From positions 1-64,000 of the forward strand of contig CAZVWJ010000007.1 of assembly GCA_964631325.1 (NCBI GenBank): a DNA stretch of 64,000 nucleotides, written 5' to 3'. Positions 24,501 through 27,161 of this stretch are shown here, piece after piece; within the stretch, counting starts at the first letter, position 1, and the number at the start of each line of letters is the position of its first letter. Source of the DNA: CAZVWJ01 sp964631325. Its GTDB lineage: Bacteria; T1Sed10-126. A program made the translations under genes and the position numbers. The notes under the pieces were generated by a model that was given only the letters and a program-made list of their open reading frames with translations, was not told where the DNA came from and did no database searches.

Positions 24501-25334
24501 AAGATCACTAGTCATTAAACTATTTAACATATCTTCACCTGCAACTATATTATCACCAATTTCTTGTGGCTCAGCAATAAGATAAAAACTATCCGGGGCA
24601 AGATCGAAAGAATTTAGAGAATCATCATCTCCATCTGAATCTACTATTTCCCAACCATTTAAATTGATTGTTTGATTAGAATTATTTTTAAGTTCAATCC
24701 ATCTTGTATCTCCCGAACCAGCTCCATCATCCGCCTGAAACTCATTAATTACAATTGTCCGAGCCATCGGATCAACCAGCAGGTTGGTGGTCGTTTCCTC
24801 CAGGTCGGCGGTGCCCTTGTTCTCGGTATCTATTGATTTCAGAGTGACCTTGAATTCGTCTTCGTCCTCGGAGAGGGCCATCTTGGTGTAAACGTTATAC
24901 GTCTCTGTATCCCCGGGCTGAACCGTGTTGTTCTGCGTGGTTACCGTAACCGTGGTGTCCGGCCCGGTGATCTCCGTCTCCCCGGCCAGGTCACCGGCCG
25001 CGGTTTCAATCCGGAAGGACTCAAAATCATTCCCTTCCAGGGTGCCGCTGGAATTGTGTAAGAACAGGCTCCAGTCGGTCAAATTGACCTGGTCGGTATC
25101 CCCGTTGTAGATTTCAACTTCAAAAATATGGACTTTCTCGCCGGGTTGAACCTTCTGGCCGGAAGAGGTCATGTCGGTGATTGTCGCAGTAACAACAGCC
25201 TCCGCGGGCGCAGGTAAAGTAGCGGTACATAGGAAAGATACGGTAAGAAGGGTAAAAACGAAGAAAAGACAGGAACCCGCCGGTTTCAGCCAACCGGATA
25301 GGGGGGATAGATCATCATCGTCGTTCACGAGCAT
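1..25334 (-). CDS. Giant secreted multi-domain surface protein (LTD, FN3, Ig-like, VWA, repeats), 3' truncated by window edge
   Basis: One minus-strand frame runs from ATG 25334 to base 1 without a stop that I could find by eye, giving at least 8,444 codons. I confirmed the same reading phase at nine points spread from 24.06 to 2.04 kb, and it is still open at base 1. An in-frame TAG lies 48 bases upstream of the ATG; a GTG two codons in (25328) has the better-placed GGTG ribosome site. The N-terminus has a signal peptide (hydrophobic stretch residues about 20-40, ending PAPAEA). Order: an unassigned secreted domain, LTD (about 188-355), FN3 (about 495-610), Ig-like segments, eight repeat modules, Ig-like, two more modules, VWA (about 3504-3695, MIDAS D3515/S3517/S3519), further Ig-like and repeat modules, then a second copy of the first eight-module block. 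It is Asp/Ser/Thr-rich and nearly Cys-free. It is probably a surface adhesin or matrix protein; the function is unknown. Confidence 0.9.
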   Translation of the reverse strand, partial: MLVNDDDDLSPLSGWLKPAGSCLFFVFTLLTVSFLCTATLPAPAEAVVTATITDMTSSGQKVQPGEKVHIFEVEIYNGDTDQVNLTDWSLFLHNSSGTLEGNDFESFRIETAAGDLAGETEITGPDTTVTVTTQNNTVQPGDTETYNVYTKMALSEDEDEFKVTLKSIDTENKGTADLEETTTNLLVDPMARTIVINEFQADDGAGSGDTRWIELKNNSNQTINLNGWEIVDSDGDDDSLNSFDLAPDSFYLIAEPQEIGDNIVAGEDMLNSLMTSDLGDSIILKSPDRIIVDYLGYGDQGPVPSGNHNSDGDTSVKRISPSEPGNSSSNWCSADCDNSDTYADATQSGGIAWGSPGEENGDFTADNIDPYFLSFDVTSDSTDYYLDADPFDSSPSGDTVYFSNKAGTGTDGEDQQLSITVNWTDTGTLDRLDHGGAFTTAYSSVKQDTTDTTATSDTVTWSYTILGDSTTSSETVGIFDLAGNDTQTKIYFQADTTTPGGAPGNFDTTGVAPTSVDLSWDSFAGVGPPESGDTQVGFEEYAIFYAAGATPDSTSVGRWTSADDGDLGDTSTSTTTVSGLNGNTTYQFRIGYIDKLGNISSLSSAVSATTLENYDVKITQISINSGDTVYNADTIYSTDGTNIRAKKFMVSGNVTIAPDSGRIVLAIGEEEATISGVDKEFARRQIPIEDDGSWSTKDPIIWSNYDILDDSVDKYIYAAIDTGVNEFTDQGWEGPPGGPPNYDANHVRLNYYKNSNIEVSITSPGDTFGSRTTEIAGEATGVADGDTVTVQADTGSGFTDLGTVGVIGGEWSLGNYKMNRLTGDTIEARLYTPYGVMNLGSIDEIVTHHVPSVEISTIGGVSAANSPVLITTTADSLIVSGSSSGDTAGTLPDTVAIYVDGSEISSDTVSGDGSWSDSVPIPDGSHTVEARLIYPGPPETEVVTDQVDVRKGPVIITSPDSGAQHTTGDNLLVTGDAAGAADDTVTVYLGGDSVGQVNYGDHGWSVTVSGSNPLLANSGNRQLTAEIEDSVTGIDTVPITVVSPTVPPAGAGGGVTISSNTVTQKDQAVIRNSGQIQYLEYTISDGDGGDRMQTTTVNIFPASGSSISANDFKAVYLKSGGSLVDSVPIAPGNTNSSVSVDLSSDWSRLLEGGSRTWEIYVATSIRFSGSEKFQVSIPKQGIQTTDITNSSSISSENIKGEDDAYAMIPEHYVVGQYSNPVPALNVSAGAPGASLSQVKIRLNELQGRVDFGHTADQSDFAAMDFDGDNEKRGICLWKDDGDGKFNPDKDSAKTTKSNYEYQVLPGGDYVITLTGGGNLPDTVTGGADYWITFRMGDGWGNTGGKVGYGDVFNFELVSVTLSPTTGESFKIYGTSEPDATGLFPNDAYDDILNYGFDSTDPTSYKRRFTNPIYEVVGPLFSNTNKEAEGDFTRQNFAENLEKEYTALDFIQGNSENANYGSPAGTGRTGRGNRIISFHMVGGFADLVSGDIPTIDGNRTGQTLDKVKLVFHHGGNFDTSDIAPITDNNNSGIALWQTSQDMTGPDAATLNIKDDKLLPLSTSHTGWQSDNDPTADTFVLALQGGATLQKEDPVGYWWNGNQLEYTTPHKHLPGTDKVTNEFVTQPMLDFRLSNQSDVPSPVFNRKFVSYTDALGSWTSDNKDYDYYVTLNLNKSVDPNDTFVVEVPGGAGLQFTNGENIEERSIKSDIMVANMPVEFQSLSDQTPYLPRTSDAAAIMGMDISDGGADGIDRPITSISFYLQNEGSDQDFTMDDLADLGADTSSGLQIWRDRPGGQNGVFEPGHDSFITPTSVNQTTGDPYAEGEYYINFEFAPTDPAVASLLDPPDTNVIGTHTHGPDYFIVARTSSTASDGDDFRVVHKSVNVRDFIQDGISYKDTAFPGAMFDNIFGIRRRVYTNPIDNEFPIYGRKPDNVLADQEGPVFKTEPIEIRGLTTLNLVDLTEMNQDIEISDSEPVIGLDMAAQEGINFEGLKVRILDADGDGDLSESNFTDLNSSAPGIQVFIDNGNNPGQWDPADERIEYTGSPTFTSYSDSLTATLNFSTVRSIPTTSTGDDSGPDFFVAVRTSNSPLNQDDFTVKIPGEGIIHSLGNSPRGASLETRLITVNLPTFLSDLVGLNVATGRDKQPFSSSGFAALGIKAYDTTASGAGNDKLQAVNLEIVDPDEDFKQSDLKDLSTEAETSGIALYVNNPSDAGNLDGGDTPVDLETTPTLQSVEPGVFQVELKPETYPEILDLSSGENMVDFLVVLRTGESIKLGTDFKVRIPEGGLVYSQSQTSKSITSSPIKTAFVDVSYSELFNTKQRIEPSSPPTPLLGFSLEDTGFGDRLNEVDVRLQNPVGDTDFQVGDLLDYNSDSGVELYVDAAGGEDGQFDTADYALARDVSFDTEGSGETLVFTIDLDNPVEIPDDESSGFTGSDFYIVVQTSESIDFKDRFTLDFSPHRDLAATRKVFTQSPVTTESVIATVPTALSDRAGDNPVLGVSRNNTNGTSVLGVAAHDGAETAGLSKITLELQNISNFSPGEDLAPLSDTASSGLALWVESGDTPGFDGFAGADTVVGLDTNSSSLGNQSILVPADTIPISDTRTADSIYVVVRSNRNASDLSEFKVKIPSESVNYKSGSQIYTTSRTVTSGNVKIDPEGPAFSSLVLYDTRGVERNVFDYGETVVARVTLAEPGQEVVMDFSPLTDTPPLSGDTVVPANDEGGGTYTASFRIPTVAEGNNVDPDTSYRIMAAGTDPVGNYAQSLDANVYADARLDSAPPRLVDVEVLNGQLFSAGGDTFYLYKQGDTIHLRIFRTANGERDTGSLSLWIDFSAFDSTFPDTPGDLADHAAISDTSDGDSVVEVVYEISSQSSIVSAEDTPVVTLSDGVPAHDVTNSDDTEPVIKIDNQPPVFGGEGGSGIFPRGEYFRAFSSYPGAGTQTVEIRIKATDNTAWDSPATSFDFARVDLGNPDTGVAADTNGWIGNEAQFEHKLSASLISDTKNIYIPLVLKDIVGNTVAITAESDTKPPYISLDSTKPEGGITTPDTVQYLGVGDSITIGGTVADPDGAAYPGIQNAGIDTAVMKVYVDTGGTVTEIESSRPVDELSLDTGANSGTWSADFAEFDYSGTYKFVLYQVEDRARGQDDSFRGNITAFVDTATVEVLPVIERSPVADDYVDAPGARESVFGINLLSQNTSVTLDQLKVKATGDTELLDTGVDQNSGLALYRDNGGVDGQWDHGDELLTLGGDGRPVINGDTYVLNLASPLELPGNETGTNEGYDVFVVMRTGSEADFADTVEFTIPEGGIVLSSGEVNAGRPTATIESRVPTTLSDLTASGDTVTTADTLGLFTLDMHDTGRGARFDSVTLSIESVNSISGADFRHFSIYLDSGDTVGKWDSSDSFVGKTTTFEGSSDTYYATISGMNDSVPNASSDSNYIAVIQTSENITVGDKFKARLASESIKAGTSPLEKQITSPEIRSVGDLRPPVANLYQPTSGSIITNNSIERRVDFLLVLDESTSMLSEIDTGVTRMDVARSTARDLVDMLAPGVRVGVEGFGENPRIVQSFTTDRNAAQNAIDQLEATGNSTYMADAFDSAAELYREDSKFSNRRIVFLSDGFPHDSGPVIEESVKQLSDLGVTVDAVGFGEDFSGSIMEDIAEDGGGKFFAAPTAEELEDVFRAIGQNLSDPRIASGTASDSSSVETVQVVKKDAGAAAPSSWAAGGVTVTTSDTYQNWEFNIAAQNYDNGKYTFWVQARDEHGNVNPTADSFTITIDSLYPEFNEVNVDTSGQMIRIHGTVDPTSVTGGDSSVISSVELSTDGGFSFDQVTFAGDKVDNDLDGKIDEEKYDLSNDDYDSTISDPSATGDFWVPDGSGSWNVYEPGIDDLLLADAGETSPFLYTGNNAVLYKGENGFTDVFLGERIYPLRDEDLSDTSSADSIGWVAYLPKKYAENEITVRVEDEAGNQKSKTVNSYLPGQADFPLKALTDESTDTRLYRTSDTTAAVGLNMVGDDHLDTVYFTLRRSVSSVAPDHFENVALYRDADGNGNFEADVDTFVSRVDSGAFNQVGSLFWAVLDGKGETIPESDSGESLGSDFFLTFTVDTSVIGGGDKFSAEVLFGGVVFESFGPSAERLVDGAPEFTYIDDTDFPLATISLPDTGAKINDQQFLVSGSASDTTTSLDRVNLEVSISSRTGAETDFVDSPVAGLQSWSKAVDIATQFDSNFTTLAADSYPLTIKLRAAATDLAGRTGYSDTIVVNWDVDYPDEPPELENVSLTPTTFTPNGDGENEQTTLRWSQSRAGTATLTIIPDTTEQPLPPEADTQPLVRYDTNLTDNQFIWTAENFPEGSYTLKLELVDNNGLEASPVTLPANIDLNAPVVSNVAASVNPVILDDALTNNDSTTISFDLSGAGPEGVLTVEVYRRNSDTLVEDITNSLVPSYSGDTRYTATWEPASEHNEKLFEIWITALDGAGNDKVYKPLEIQVGKIPPASTVDRFVSDESASGSDPLTNSDTTASAAQQFFGSDTNVIAVGSGLKNKLDVPLADISLKLVGPGGSVIDEFSGNGVVAESTSGTSTTELLVEWAAHIDSGLLNTNGVYELTSRAGDQNGNLEQEPFSADTFTVDDQGPALQNILVEGVTGDTKTISTGASDTQVGAGIKTVTVTLTDSGLAGVDTGATPFNMKLKDPNGKVIDLKTPDVLSPNQTKLELETDKLASGVDDGIYELVVDPAVDNIGNTMPAQSIEFRLDSVAPRVDVDENDSPLVYMNVNAKEVTDTVAANFGETIATATNDGDSDDQILVENEKFNKLNRFDTISVLISDSSSLNPNDTGYSHHPRGSIIDYSAVNLTLQNTTTGQTFGSQQVLADSRAARVIVSDTLTEGRYELKIELADIFGNSRIQYRYFYVDPSPPEINISPASEYVNSVAFTVDLTDLVDIQFGTDSTSYDLYYDADGSGTFADAAGETVYLNQQLSSLSTTGNFNLSADGSEDGVYKFVVSAKDASGNQGTESGTFVYDTEKPQLQAYRGRGSDSEEINGGEVYSDTFGFVGAVVNDTNSAGGGLGASGAVNFGDSTYLTLTDPDGNTDTAPFSHGNLAATVDTMGVESEVASAGVWTITMHARDRAGNVITQTVDFEVEYLLKFVDVAPAQIDSASGVQPVYGLNLNSRDSGRTLNKVKLRFNDPGNFDPEVDLAALYSNDSQSGVNIYQDNGSVEGEFDSSDDLIKLGTAPSFDAQNRVELSPAAEISVPSDDVGSNAGADFWITTRTSSQINYHDSFTVTVPPEGVEVSGRSLTRSDTTSVITATVPTAYSDLTGAGQEIPVNSGPYPVAGVNMRDTDFNGGTGFDKVTVKINAENDSFTTADLKELSTNGGGLVLYRDAGSDNPGVFEPGTDEIVQLTDTPVFSGGVNGVYEAELAPQNPVDIPVDDTSADSVGADVYLAVQTSNSINPGDEFSVEIPASKWKYSATVPGTTANFTTRKSYQSSVITAGAGIQLALTGISPTTNNKTGADRVTVSGTVAGVFNSSDSVEIKVDGNAVQSSNPVGELWSVSDVPLTDTGTMDIVATGWHHGSSVSDTQTLERFEVNINSPPTGIDTQAVVVNVAGTASVNSDSVGIYVNNSPVPDTVAEVTGGNWSGTAALAPGETNTIKAVVYHSGDVVNSASDTVGIGLYWQITMDTPANNPDTTAADTILVGGTTNVIAPADTDILLVSYNFADSVTPEIVDTKIIAPGDTTYSDTLEIGPGNNQIYAMLRSPAGGDAANSLSSGNDVIDYVTKTVSQITGSPSISINTPSPQQVVTAEEMTISGTVAQATAGDTIQFYVNGNARDTATVLFNNLWAATVKLSGHNNLIEARVYSGGDTAVDTVPVNFYDVDITFPADDYDTMADYLTVSGTTTAPHNNMIEVYSTDELGSLTLRDRVTINGDSSWTAPEVPLSGVNARIQVLIDTGSVLLDVVADSGNERSVHAYNEQNLSVNFTSPTATSEKRYVEREGQVTGAMPGRDTVAVYKNGVLQNTTVLGISSKSDFDAAWQSDTDELTGWQPDTYTVKLYTPYAGQGLTATDQIVTSFSPSLSLEDIGGKTVGDKEEVYLASDGTDFEISVASNGRASAGDAMRLFVGGDLKRTKTVNSDGSCTFANVTISGHDNSVKVSLVTNGTPVSSASVTAHQGAIFITSPADGTDLGPGPLTGKPDPQGISSGNSADQLWIYVDNSLKDTGTSPQANGSWGVDLADTQVELEPGSHTIEAVLRSGGAAVGSHQIEVVVNGSGRGSGVSASFTDHTREYQALMPSSGKIAYLGFEINDNDGGDHLLEVSSQISPQNDKVMASDFKRVYLYRNNGSDSFGSDDTILDSAPVDNLSVTLSPGDISNLGKNEGRRYIIAYETSKTFAGNEEFTVVIPRGGVQVTGDDDGRQTFPPYDQGIVESHKIAGENSSGALVPENFVVGQFSRPVPVWGLNAGLPEGPAAGGNLMSMKVRLNELEGNFDFGGLAEESDLASLNIADKTRHGLQLWKDDGDGDFDPTKDYIKSVGMSISSAVDKNGRAYYDVELIMPGPTGISLPATTTGGADFWLVIRTGEGWGPTEGKVGFGDVFNFEFLSATFQNAEKETITIHSGPEKAPDLNYGFDPQKPASYSSRYTNPIYEVVGPMFTNTTMKGVSNFVALDYKEDAITERSALDYVQDNAKDINFGQPPGTGRTGKADRVLSFHTVGGFADQVTGDEPLLNGQRTEETLQAIDVVFHHGGKFDTADIKEITSGRNSGIALWQSSPDLNNTSSGEVATPDIKDDKLLSISDDSARWVGHSATADTFRLILQSGAQLPKQDPVSYLWNGNIQGHDEDDAHFLGKTAPAVGYRDTEKSDVPGANFDRDYISTTRHVFPGGSYTGHQKDYEYYLTVRLSKHVDANDTFQLEIPGGGLHFTNGVSYEKRQVKSDLFVANMPVEFQNVSDQTPYLPRTSEPAAVMGIDVSDTGWDGKDRPFKSLGVFIKNVGPDLDFTMDDLANLDTTKQSGLQVWRDMPGGQNGVFEPGHDAFVSPAEIRKTSGGADGEHYVVFEFDSSDTLVNPPDTNVIGSETDGPDFFLVSRTSSTASDGDDFQVALKSVDVRDQIPDGLIYKDETFPGPILDNIFVQDRRVFTNPMDNEEARFGAGSTSRADREGPIFVTDPIQIRGLTNLIYTDLTDINQRMEVSDTLPVLGINMSAQTGVNFEGLKVSINDADGDSNVSAEDFNQLTGDKAGIQVYKDSKNSGKPGQFDGADKRLEISGSPAFDTELTTTLNFLNVQEVPETDDGIDSGPDYFVVVHTSDKPLNKDDFTVEIPGGGILHSLGTSPAASGIETKLITVNLPTFLTDLVKTYNRQQQPFSSSPFAALGINARDTTVSGPGEDKLRSVKVDIVDVGKQDFAAADLKSLSENPDSSGIALYVDDPDSGSKGTYDEGVDTGLQLASTPTIQSVESGIFSATLEINSPPEIPDLDSGDSSGQDFLIVLRTSNNFSNGEKIKVRIPSDGITYDKSSTSKTIASDTIVGTYIQTTVEDLVSSDSTVEPSSSVTPLVGISLSDAGREDKLNEITVNFQNIGDEDFTDTDLLNVAGDSGIYLYADAGGAGESGKFDPADELLATNIFGSDTSFRLSLLDSDAIPDDDSSAVNVGSDYFIAIKTSEEIDFKDDFKVDLQTDRDISADRKVYPRSLLTNPLIASVPSRVTNVSGNQAVLGVQSADRYGTAVFGINAHDAGETAYIDQVSLDFTNINNFNPGSDLASVNSNGETAGVSLWKESGDTPGFDGFDGADTVIRLDGTQDFSSDRITLVPEGNIAPVPSTDFDTNSYYVIVRADTSISGQEASFRMQLSSGDLVFVDPGGEEFISTASDSSGKIILDSKPPVLNSIKLDKTAYTYGETITATLETADSGHLLAVNFGGFYDTTGVPSVDTTVVVADSDDTAGDGVYTAKFNIPDFADNISPSGQKQVSAGGTDPVGNYTGFSKVAEARFDTAAPAYKGQKILNGYQVMDTGPHVFRNGDTIHLLVHRTANGEADTDKLSVFVDFSLVDDNFPDTISSLASLPEDRITVDTAPYGDPNDSAVEITYTISDQNSLKAAGPDTLPVEIRDGVATHLTKNTDDTSPEIQLDNQPPQFVSGGSFYPEGEYFKNGHAIEIHLNVQESTRWDSPATVFKFERVDNDNNDTGVHLGGTGSPGNYTGEFEHVLGTNNTISDTANIPIPFVLKDVLGNTVTVDNSIDTTLPLVSLDNTKPAAQITQPADTAYRGVGDTITISGTVADPDGADYPGVQNSGIDTVVLEVKVDTTPETPGDAYSLGHTYIPDTLSLDTGASSGNWTFTYDEFLPDRPGKYYFVIHRVEDLAKGENPNSPPPGPLTGNEGELLDTVTVRVLPEARDISDPYVDAPSARESVLGINLMSANTSVTLDQLKVKAAGDTELLDTGVDQNSGLA
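6550..8860 (-). other. Short Ig-like repeats (ISGTV/NVAGTA type) in the giant protein
   Basis: This is a run of about eight segments of roughly 90 residues. Each contains a PxxxxxVxxxxVxVSGT...VEVYVNG...VxLxxGxNxIxAxVYxxG pattern, like bacterial Ig domains of the glucodextranase-B/Big type. A shorter run of the same type lies at about 22.2-23.1 kb, just before block A. The same order (these Ig repeats, then block A) therefore occurs twice. Confidence 0.55.
9950..12560 (-). other. Ig-like/invasin-type repeat stretch in the giant protein
   Basis: This stretch reads as consecutive Ig-like beta domains. The first contains FTPNGDGENE, a motif typical of FlgD-like or CHU-type Ig domains at the ends of exported proteins, and later ones share a YELVVDPAVDNIGN-like ending. 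It lacks the DFxVxxxTS repeat module found on either side. It probably forms a rigid stalk; this is inferred from family behaviour. Confidence 0.55.
14250..14825 (-). other. von Willebrand factor A domain within the giant protein
   Basis: Residues about 3504-3695 form a complete VWA domain. They start RRVDFLLVLDESTS, giving the metal-ion-dependent adhesion site D-x-S-x-S at 3515-3519. They continue through VGVEGFGE, the GNSTYMADAF threonine loop and IVFLSDGFPHD, and end GGGKFFAAPTAEELEDVF. VWA domains with an intact MIDAS usually bind a ligand through a divalent cation, so this is the clearest candidate adhesion site in the protein. It sits between repeat modules and an Ig-like stretch. Confidence 0.88.
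15661..22190 (-). repeat. Block A: first copy of a large intragenic duplication (about 6.5 kb)
   Basis: This block encodes residues about 1049-3225 of the giant protein: eight repeat modules, an Ig-like stretch and the start of a ninth module. It is collinear with bases 1-6545. Landmarks repeat at an almost constant offset: MPVEFQ...SDQTPYLPRTS at about 20.19 and 4.51 kb (offset 15,675) and NSGLALYRD at 15.66 kb and the left edge (offset 15,660). Most of the block has diverged, but the left-edge end is almost identical. Confidence 0.85.
23510..23860 (-). other. Fibronectin type III domain within the giant protein
   Basis: Residues about 492-608 contain the FN3 signature: VDLSWDSF, EEYAIFYA, TTVSGLNGNTTYQFRIG and DKLGNISSLSSAVSATT. 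The same FN3 flavour is abundant in the two PLD-like proteins at 32-45 kb, which links the two loci. Confidence 0.7.
24270..24767 (-). other. Lamin-tail domain (LTD) within the giant protein
   Basis: Residues about 188-355 read as a lamin-tail fold. They begin with the hallmark INEF, then an RWIELKN strand, an INLNGWEI strand, an APDSFYLIAE turn, a DSIILK strand and a closing WGSPGEEN. LTDs occur in many secreted bacterial hydrolases and surface proteins. The DNA of the middle of this segment (about 24380-24740) is visibly more AT-rich than the GC-rich FN3 and Ig-like DNA on either side. The only Cys pair I noticed in the mature protein (WCSADC) lies here. Confidence 0.75.
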
Positions 25335-25596
25335 ATCACCGGTATACTGGTCTCCCCGGTCAACTCCCGGTAATAAGCACTAATTAACCCGGAAATTAAC
25401 CCCCCGAAAGGAAACAAGTCAAATGAGTGGCCACAAGTGTTAATTTCGTCCGTAAAATATGTTTTATTTAGTTCTGTTTCTCTTACTGTTTCTTCTGCCG
25501 CATTCGCCCCCCCGAAAAAGAAAGTAAGAATATCATAAGAGACAACAGCCCCCGCTGTCAACAAAACCAACGGTTTGGACAGAATTTCCAAATGAT

Positions 25597-25619
25597 TCTT
25601 CCCCCTTGATGGGGGAAGA
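25597..25619. repeat. Dispersed hairpin repeat, TCTTCCCCC type
   Basis: Perfect 9-bp arms TCTTCCCCC/GGGGGAAGA enclose a 5-base loop. Related hairpins lie at 45158-45180 and 59534-59556, each followed or preceded by text resembling GGGGTGAAAA. It is a repetitive extragenic palindrome-like family. Confidence 0.75.
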
Positions 25620-25681
25620 CACAGATGGAGGTGAAAAAGGGGTTTAAAAAGCCTATTTACACCGCTCCCCCTCATCTTAAT

Positions 25682-25702
25682 CCTCTCCCACCAGGGGAGA
25701 GG
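25682..25702. repeat. Dispersed hairpin repeat, CCTCTCCC type
   Basis: Arms CCTCTCCC/GGGGAGAGG enclose the loop ACCA. The same hairpin with the same downstream sequence (TTTTGAGGTTCTG) recurs at 59722-59742, so the repeat unit extends about 25 bases beyond the stem. Confidence 0.75.
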
Positions 25703-25975
25703 AGATTCGTTTTGAGGTTCTGCGGTTTGGAGAAATATATTTCGTTTTGTCGCCGTGATTTATTCACTTGAATAATTTCCTCGTTGTTGGAAAATTATAC
25801 ACCTGTTTGCGCACCTGCCTAAAAAACAGACATTAAACCGCCCGATCCACCTACTACCCTGCTGTGATCCTCCCTGGAAGTAACTCGTGTTAAACCTGCG
25901 TAAACTCCAGCACTGTTTCTCCTTATCCCCGGTAAACCTTCTCTCCTCTATTTATTAAGCAAGAACCATACCAGA

Positions 25976-26245
25976 AAACTCGAACAGGCGAGGAGGCGAA
26001 GAGGCGACAGAGCGAACAGGCGAGGAGGCGGAGAGGCGAACAGGCGAAGAGGCGAAGAGGCGACAGAGCGAAGAGGCGAAGAGGCGCAGAGGCGACAAGG
26101 CGAAGAGGCGGAGAGGCGCAAACCCGTAACCCGCAACTCGCAACACGTAACCCCGAAGGTGGCTCGCGGATGGGCGCAGAAAAATCGGGTTTAAATTAAT
26201 AAAATCTGCGTGTATCTGCGTTAATCTGCGAGCTGATGATAATTG
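25976..26245. repeat. Composite repeat cassette 1 (octamer array plus tail)
   Basis: About 17 degenerate copies of an 8-bp unit (GCGAAGAG and variants GCGAACAG, GCGAGGAG, GCGGAGAG) are followed by CGCAAACCCGTAACCCGC, then GGTGGCTCGCGGATGGGCGC, then an AT-rich tail with TCTGCGTTAATCTGCGAGC. The same parts in the same order recur through 26-32 kb. Confidence 0.85.
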
Positions 26246-26292
26246 CGAGCTTACTAAAAACCAGAGGTGCGGGGGCTGGACACCAATGTTTT

Positions 26293-26321
26293 TTGACTTT
26301 CGGGTTTTCTTACTTTATACT
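26293..26321 (+). promoter_or_regulatory. Sigma70-like promoter of the first AbrB-VapC operon
   Basis: TTGACT (26293-26298), a 17-base spacer, then TATACT (26316-26321). The AGGAG ribosome site follows at 26335-26339 and the ATG at 26349, so the leader is very short. The first gene encodes an AbrB-type DNA binder, so autorepression here is expected from the family. Confidence 0.6.
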
Positions 26322-26348
26322 GATAATGTAAGAGAGGAGTTAATACAA

Positions 26349-26591
26349 ATGAAGAAACAATTATCTTCACGCGGGCAAATCGTTATTCCTAAGGAACTGC
26401 GGGATAAAATGGGACTGGAACAGGGAGATGACCTGCAAATTTACTATGAAAATAACCGGCTAATTCTAAAACCGGATAAATCCAAACAAGCGGTTGAAAA
26501 ACTTGAAGGAGCTCTCGCCGGGGAAGATCTGCTCGAGGATCTGGAGCGGGAGCATGAGAACGAAAGAAAACACGATGAACTACGTTCTTGA
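26349..26591 (+). CDS. AbrB/MazE-type antitoxin (VapB-like)
   Basis: An 80-residue protein. The N-terminal half is a typical swapped-hairpin AbrB DNA-binding domain: SSRGQIVIPKELRDKMGL, then EQGDDLQIYYENNRLIL. The acidic, charged tail (about residues 50-80) is the part that normally wraps the toxin. I chose ATG 26349 because AGGAG ends nine bases upstream; an in-frame upstream ATG at 26286 would overlap the promoter. It overlaps the PIN-domain gene that follows, the usual order for antitoxin then toxin. It probably neutralises that toxin and represses its own promoter. Confidence 0.88.
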   Translation: MKKQLSSRGQIVIPKELRDKMGLEQGDDLQIYYENNRLILKPDKSKQAVEKLEGALAGEDLLEDLEREHENERKHDELRS

Positions 26592-26979
26592 CTCCTGGGC
26601 CTTGCTCTCTTACCTGCAAAAAGAACAACCCGCCTCCAAAGAAGTAAAATCACTTTTTCGAGCTGCCATTGACGGCAAAGGGAAGCTTTACATCTCAAAA
26701 TTAAATCTGGGAGAAGTCTATTATATTATCGCCCGCCGGCGGAACAAGGAATATGCCTCCGAACTGCTGGAAGAGGTAGATTCCTTGCCTCTAAATCAAG
26801 TAAAAATTAGCGAAGAAATATTCTGGCAGGCAATGGATTTCAAGGTGGATTATCCCCTGGCGCTGGCCGATGCTTTTGCCGCCGCCACGACAAAAAGTAT
26901 GGACGCAAAGTTAGTTACCGGCGATCCTGAGCTGTTGACCGTCAAAGAAATACCAGTGAAAAAACTTGCCCGTAATTAG
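26575..26979 (+). CDS. PIN-domain ribonuclease toxin (VapC-like)
   Basis: A 134-residue PIN-domain protein. It opens MNYVLDSWALLSYL, giving the first catalytic Asp (D6). E47 in LGEVYY, D99 in ALADAFAAAT and D117 in TGDPEL complete the acidic metal-binding set, so the site looks intact. VapC toxins cleave specific RNAs, often tRNA, when released from the antitoxin. The ATG at 26575 overlaps the antitoxin by 17 bases. An in-frame ATG at 26554 has a stronger GGAG ribosome site and would add seven residues, so the exact start is open. Confidence 0.88.
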   Translation: MNYVLDSWALLSYLQKEQPASKEVKSLFRAAIDGKGKLYISKLNLGEVYYIIARRRNKEYASELLEEVDSLPLNQVKISEEIFWQAMDFKVDYPLALADAFAAATTKSMDAKLVTGDPELLTVKEIPVKKLARN

Positions 26980-27000
26980 ATCCCCTTCGAAAAATCAAAA

Positions 27001-27150
27001 ACTAAAGTAACGCAAAGTCGCAAAGACGCAAAGGAAAACGTGAAAATCTGAAATCTTTATAGCTCGCCGATGAACGCAGAAAATGCGGATTAAAAAGAAT
27101 TAAATCTGTGCTAATCTGTGTAATCTGTGGATAAAATAAGATGTTTGTGT
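27001..27150. repeat. Composite repeat cassette 2 (short form)
   Basis: It lacks the octamer array but has ACGCAAAGTCGCAAAGACGC (about 27010-27034) and the tail GAACGCAGAAAATGCGGATT followed by GCTAATCTGTGTAATCTGTG (27061-27147). Both parts recur in other cassettes and again at 53.5-53.9 kb. Confidence 0.75.
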
Positions 27151-27161
27151 CTATAAAGGAT

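Larger units (their letters stand above)
25335..25974. other. Intergenic region upstream of the giant gene, with palindromic repeats and no gene
   Basis: These 640 bases hold no convincing gene. They carry two dispersed hairpin repeats (25597-25619 and 25682-25702). A TATAAT hexamer lies on the minus strand at 25794-25799, about 460 bases upstream of the giant gene start, without a good -35 box. A promoter there would imply a long leader and is only a weak suggestion. Confidence 0.5.

Noticed and set aside
1..25300. Many plus-strand and off-frame minus-strand frames of 60-210 codons across the giant gene
   Set aside because: They are antisense or shifted shadows of the continuous minus-strand frame; their products have no domain and no ribosome sites, and the giant frame explains the region.
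25948..26146. Overlapping Arg/Leu/Ser/Phe-rich reading frames in the octamer array
   Set aside because: An 8-bp repeat keeps all frames open and yields repeating LFASSPLR-like text; the same happens at 27.4-27.8 and 28.6-28.9 kb.
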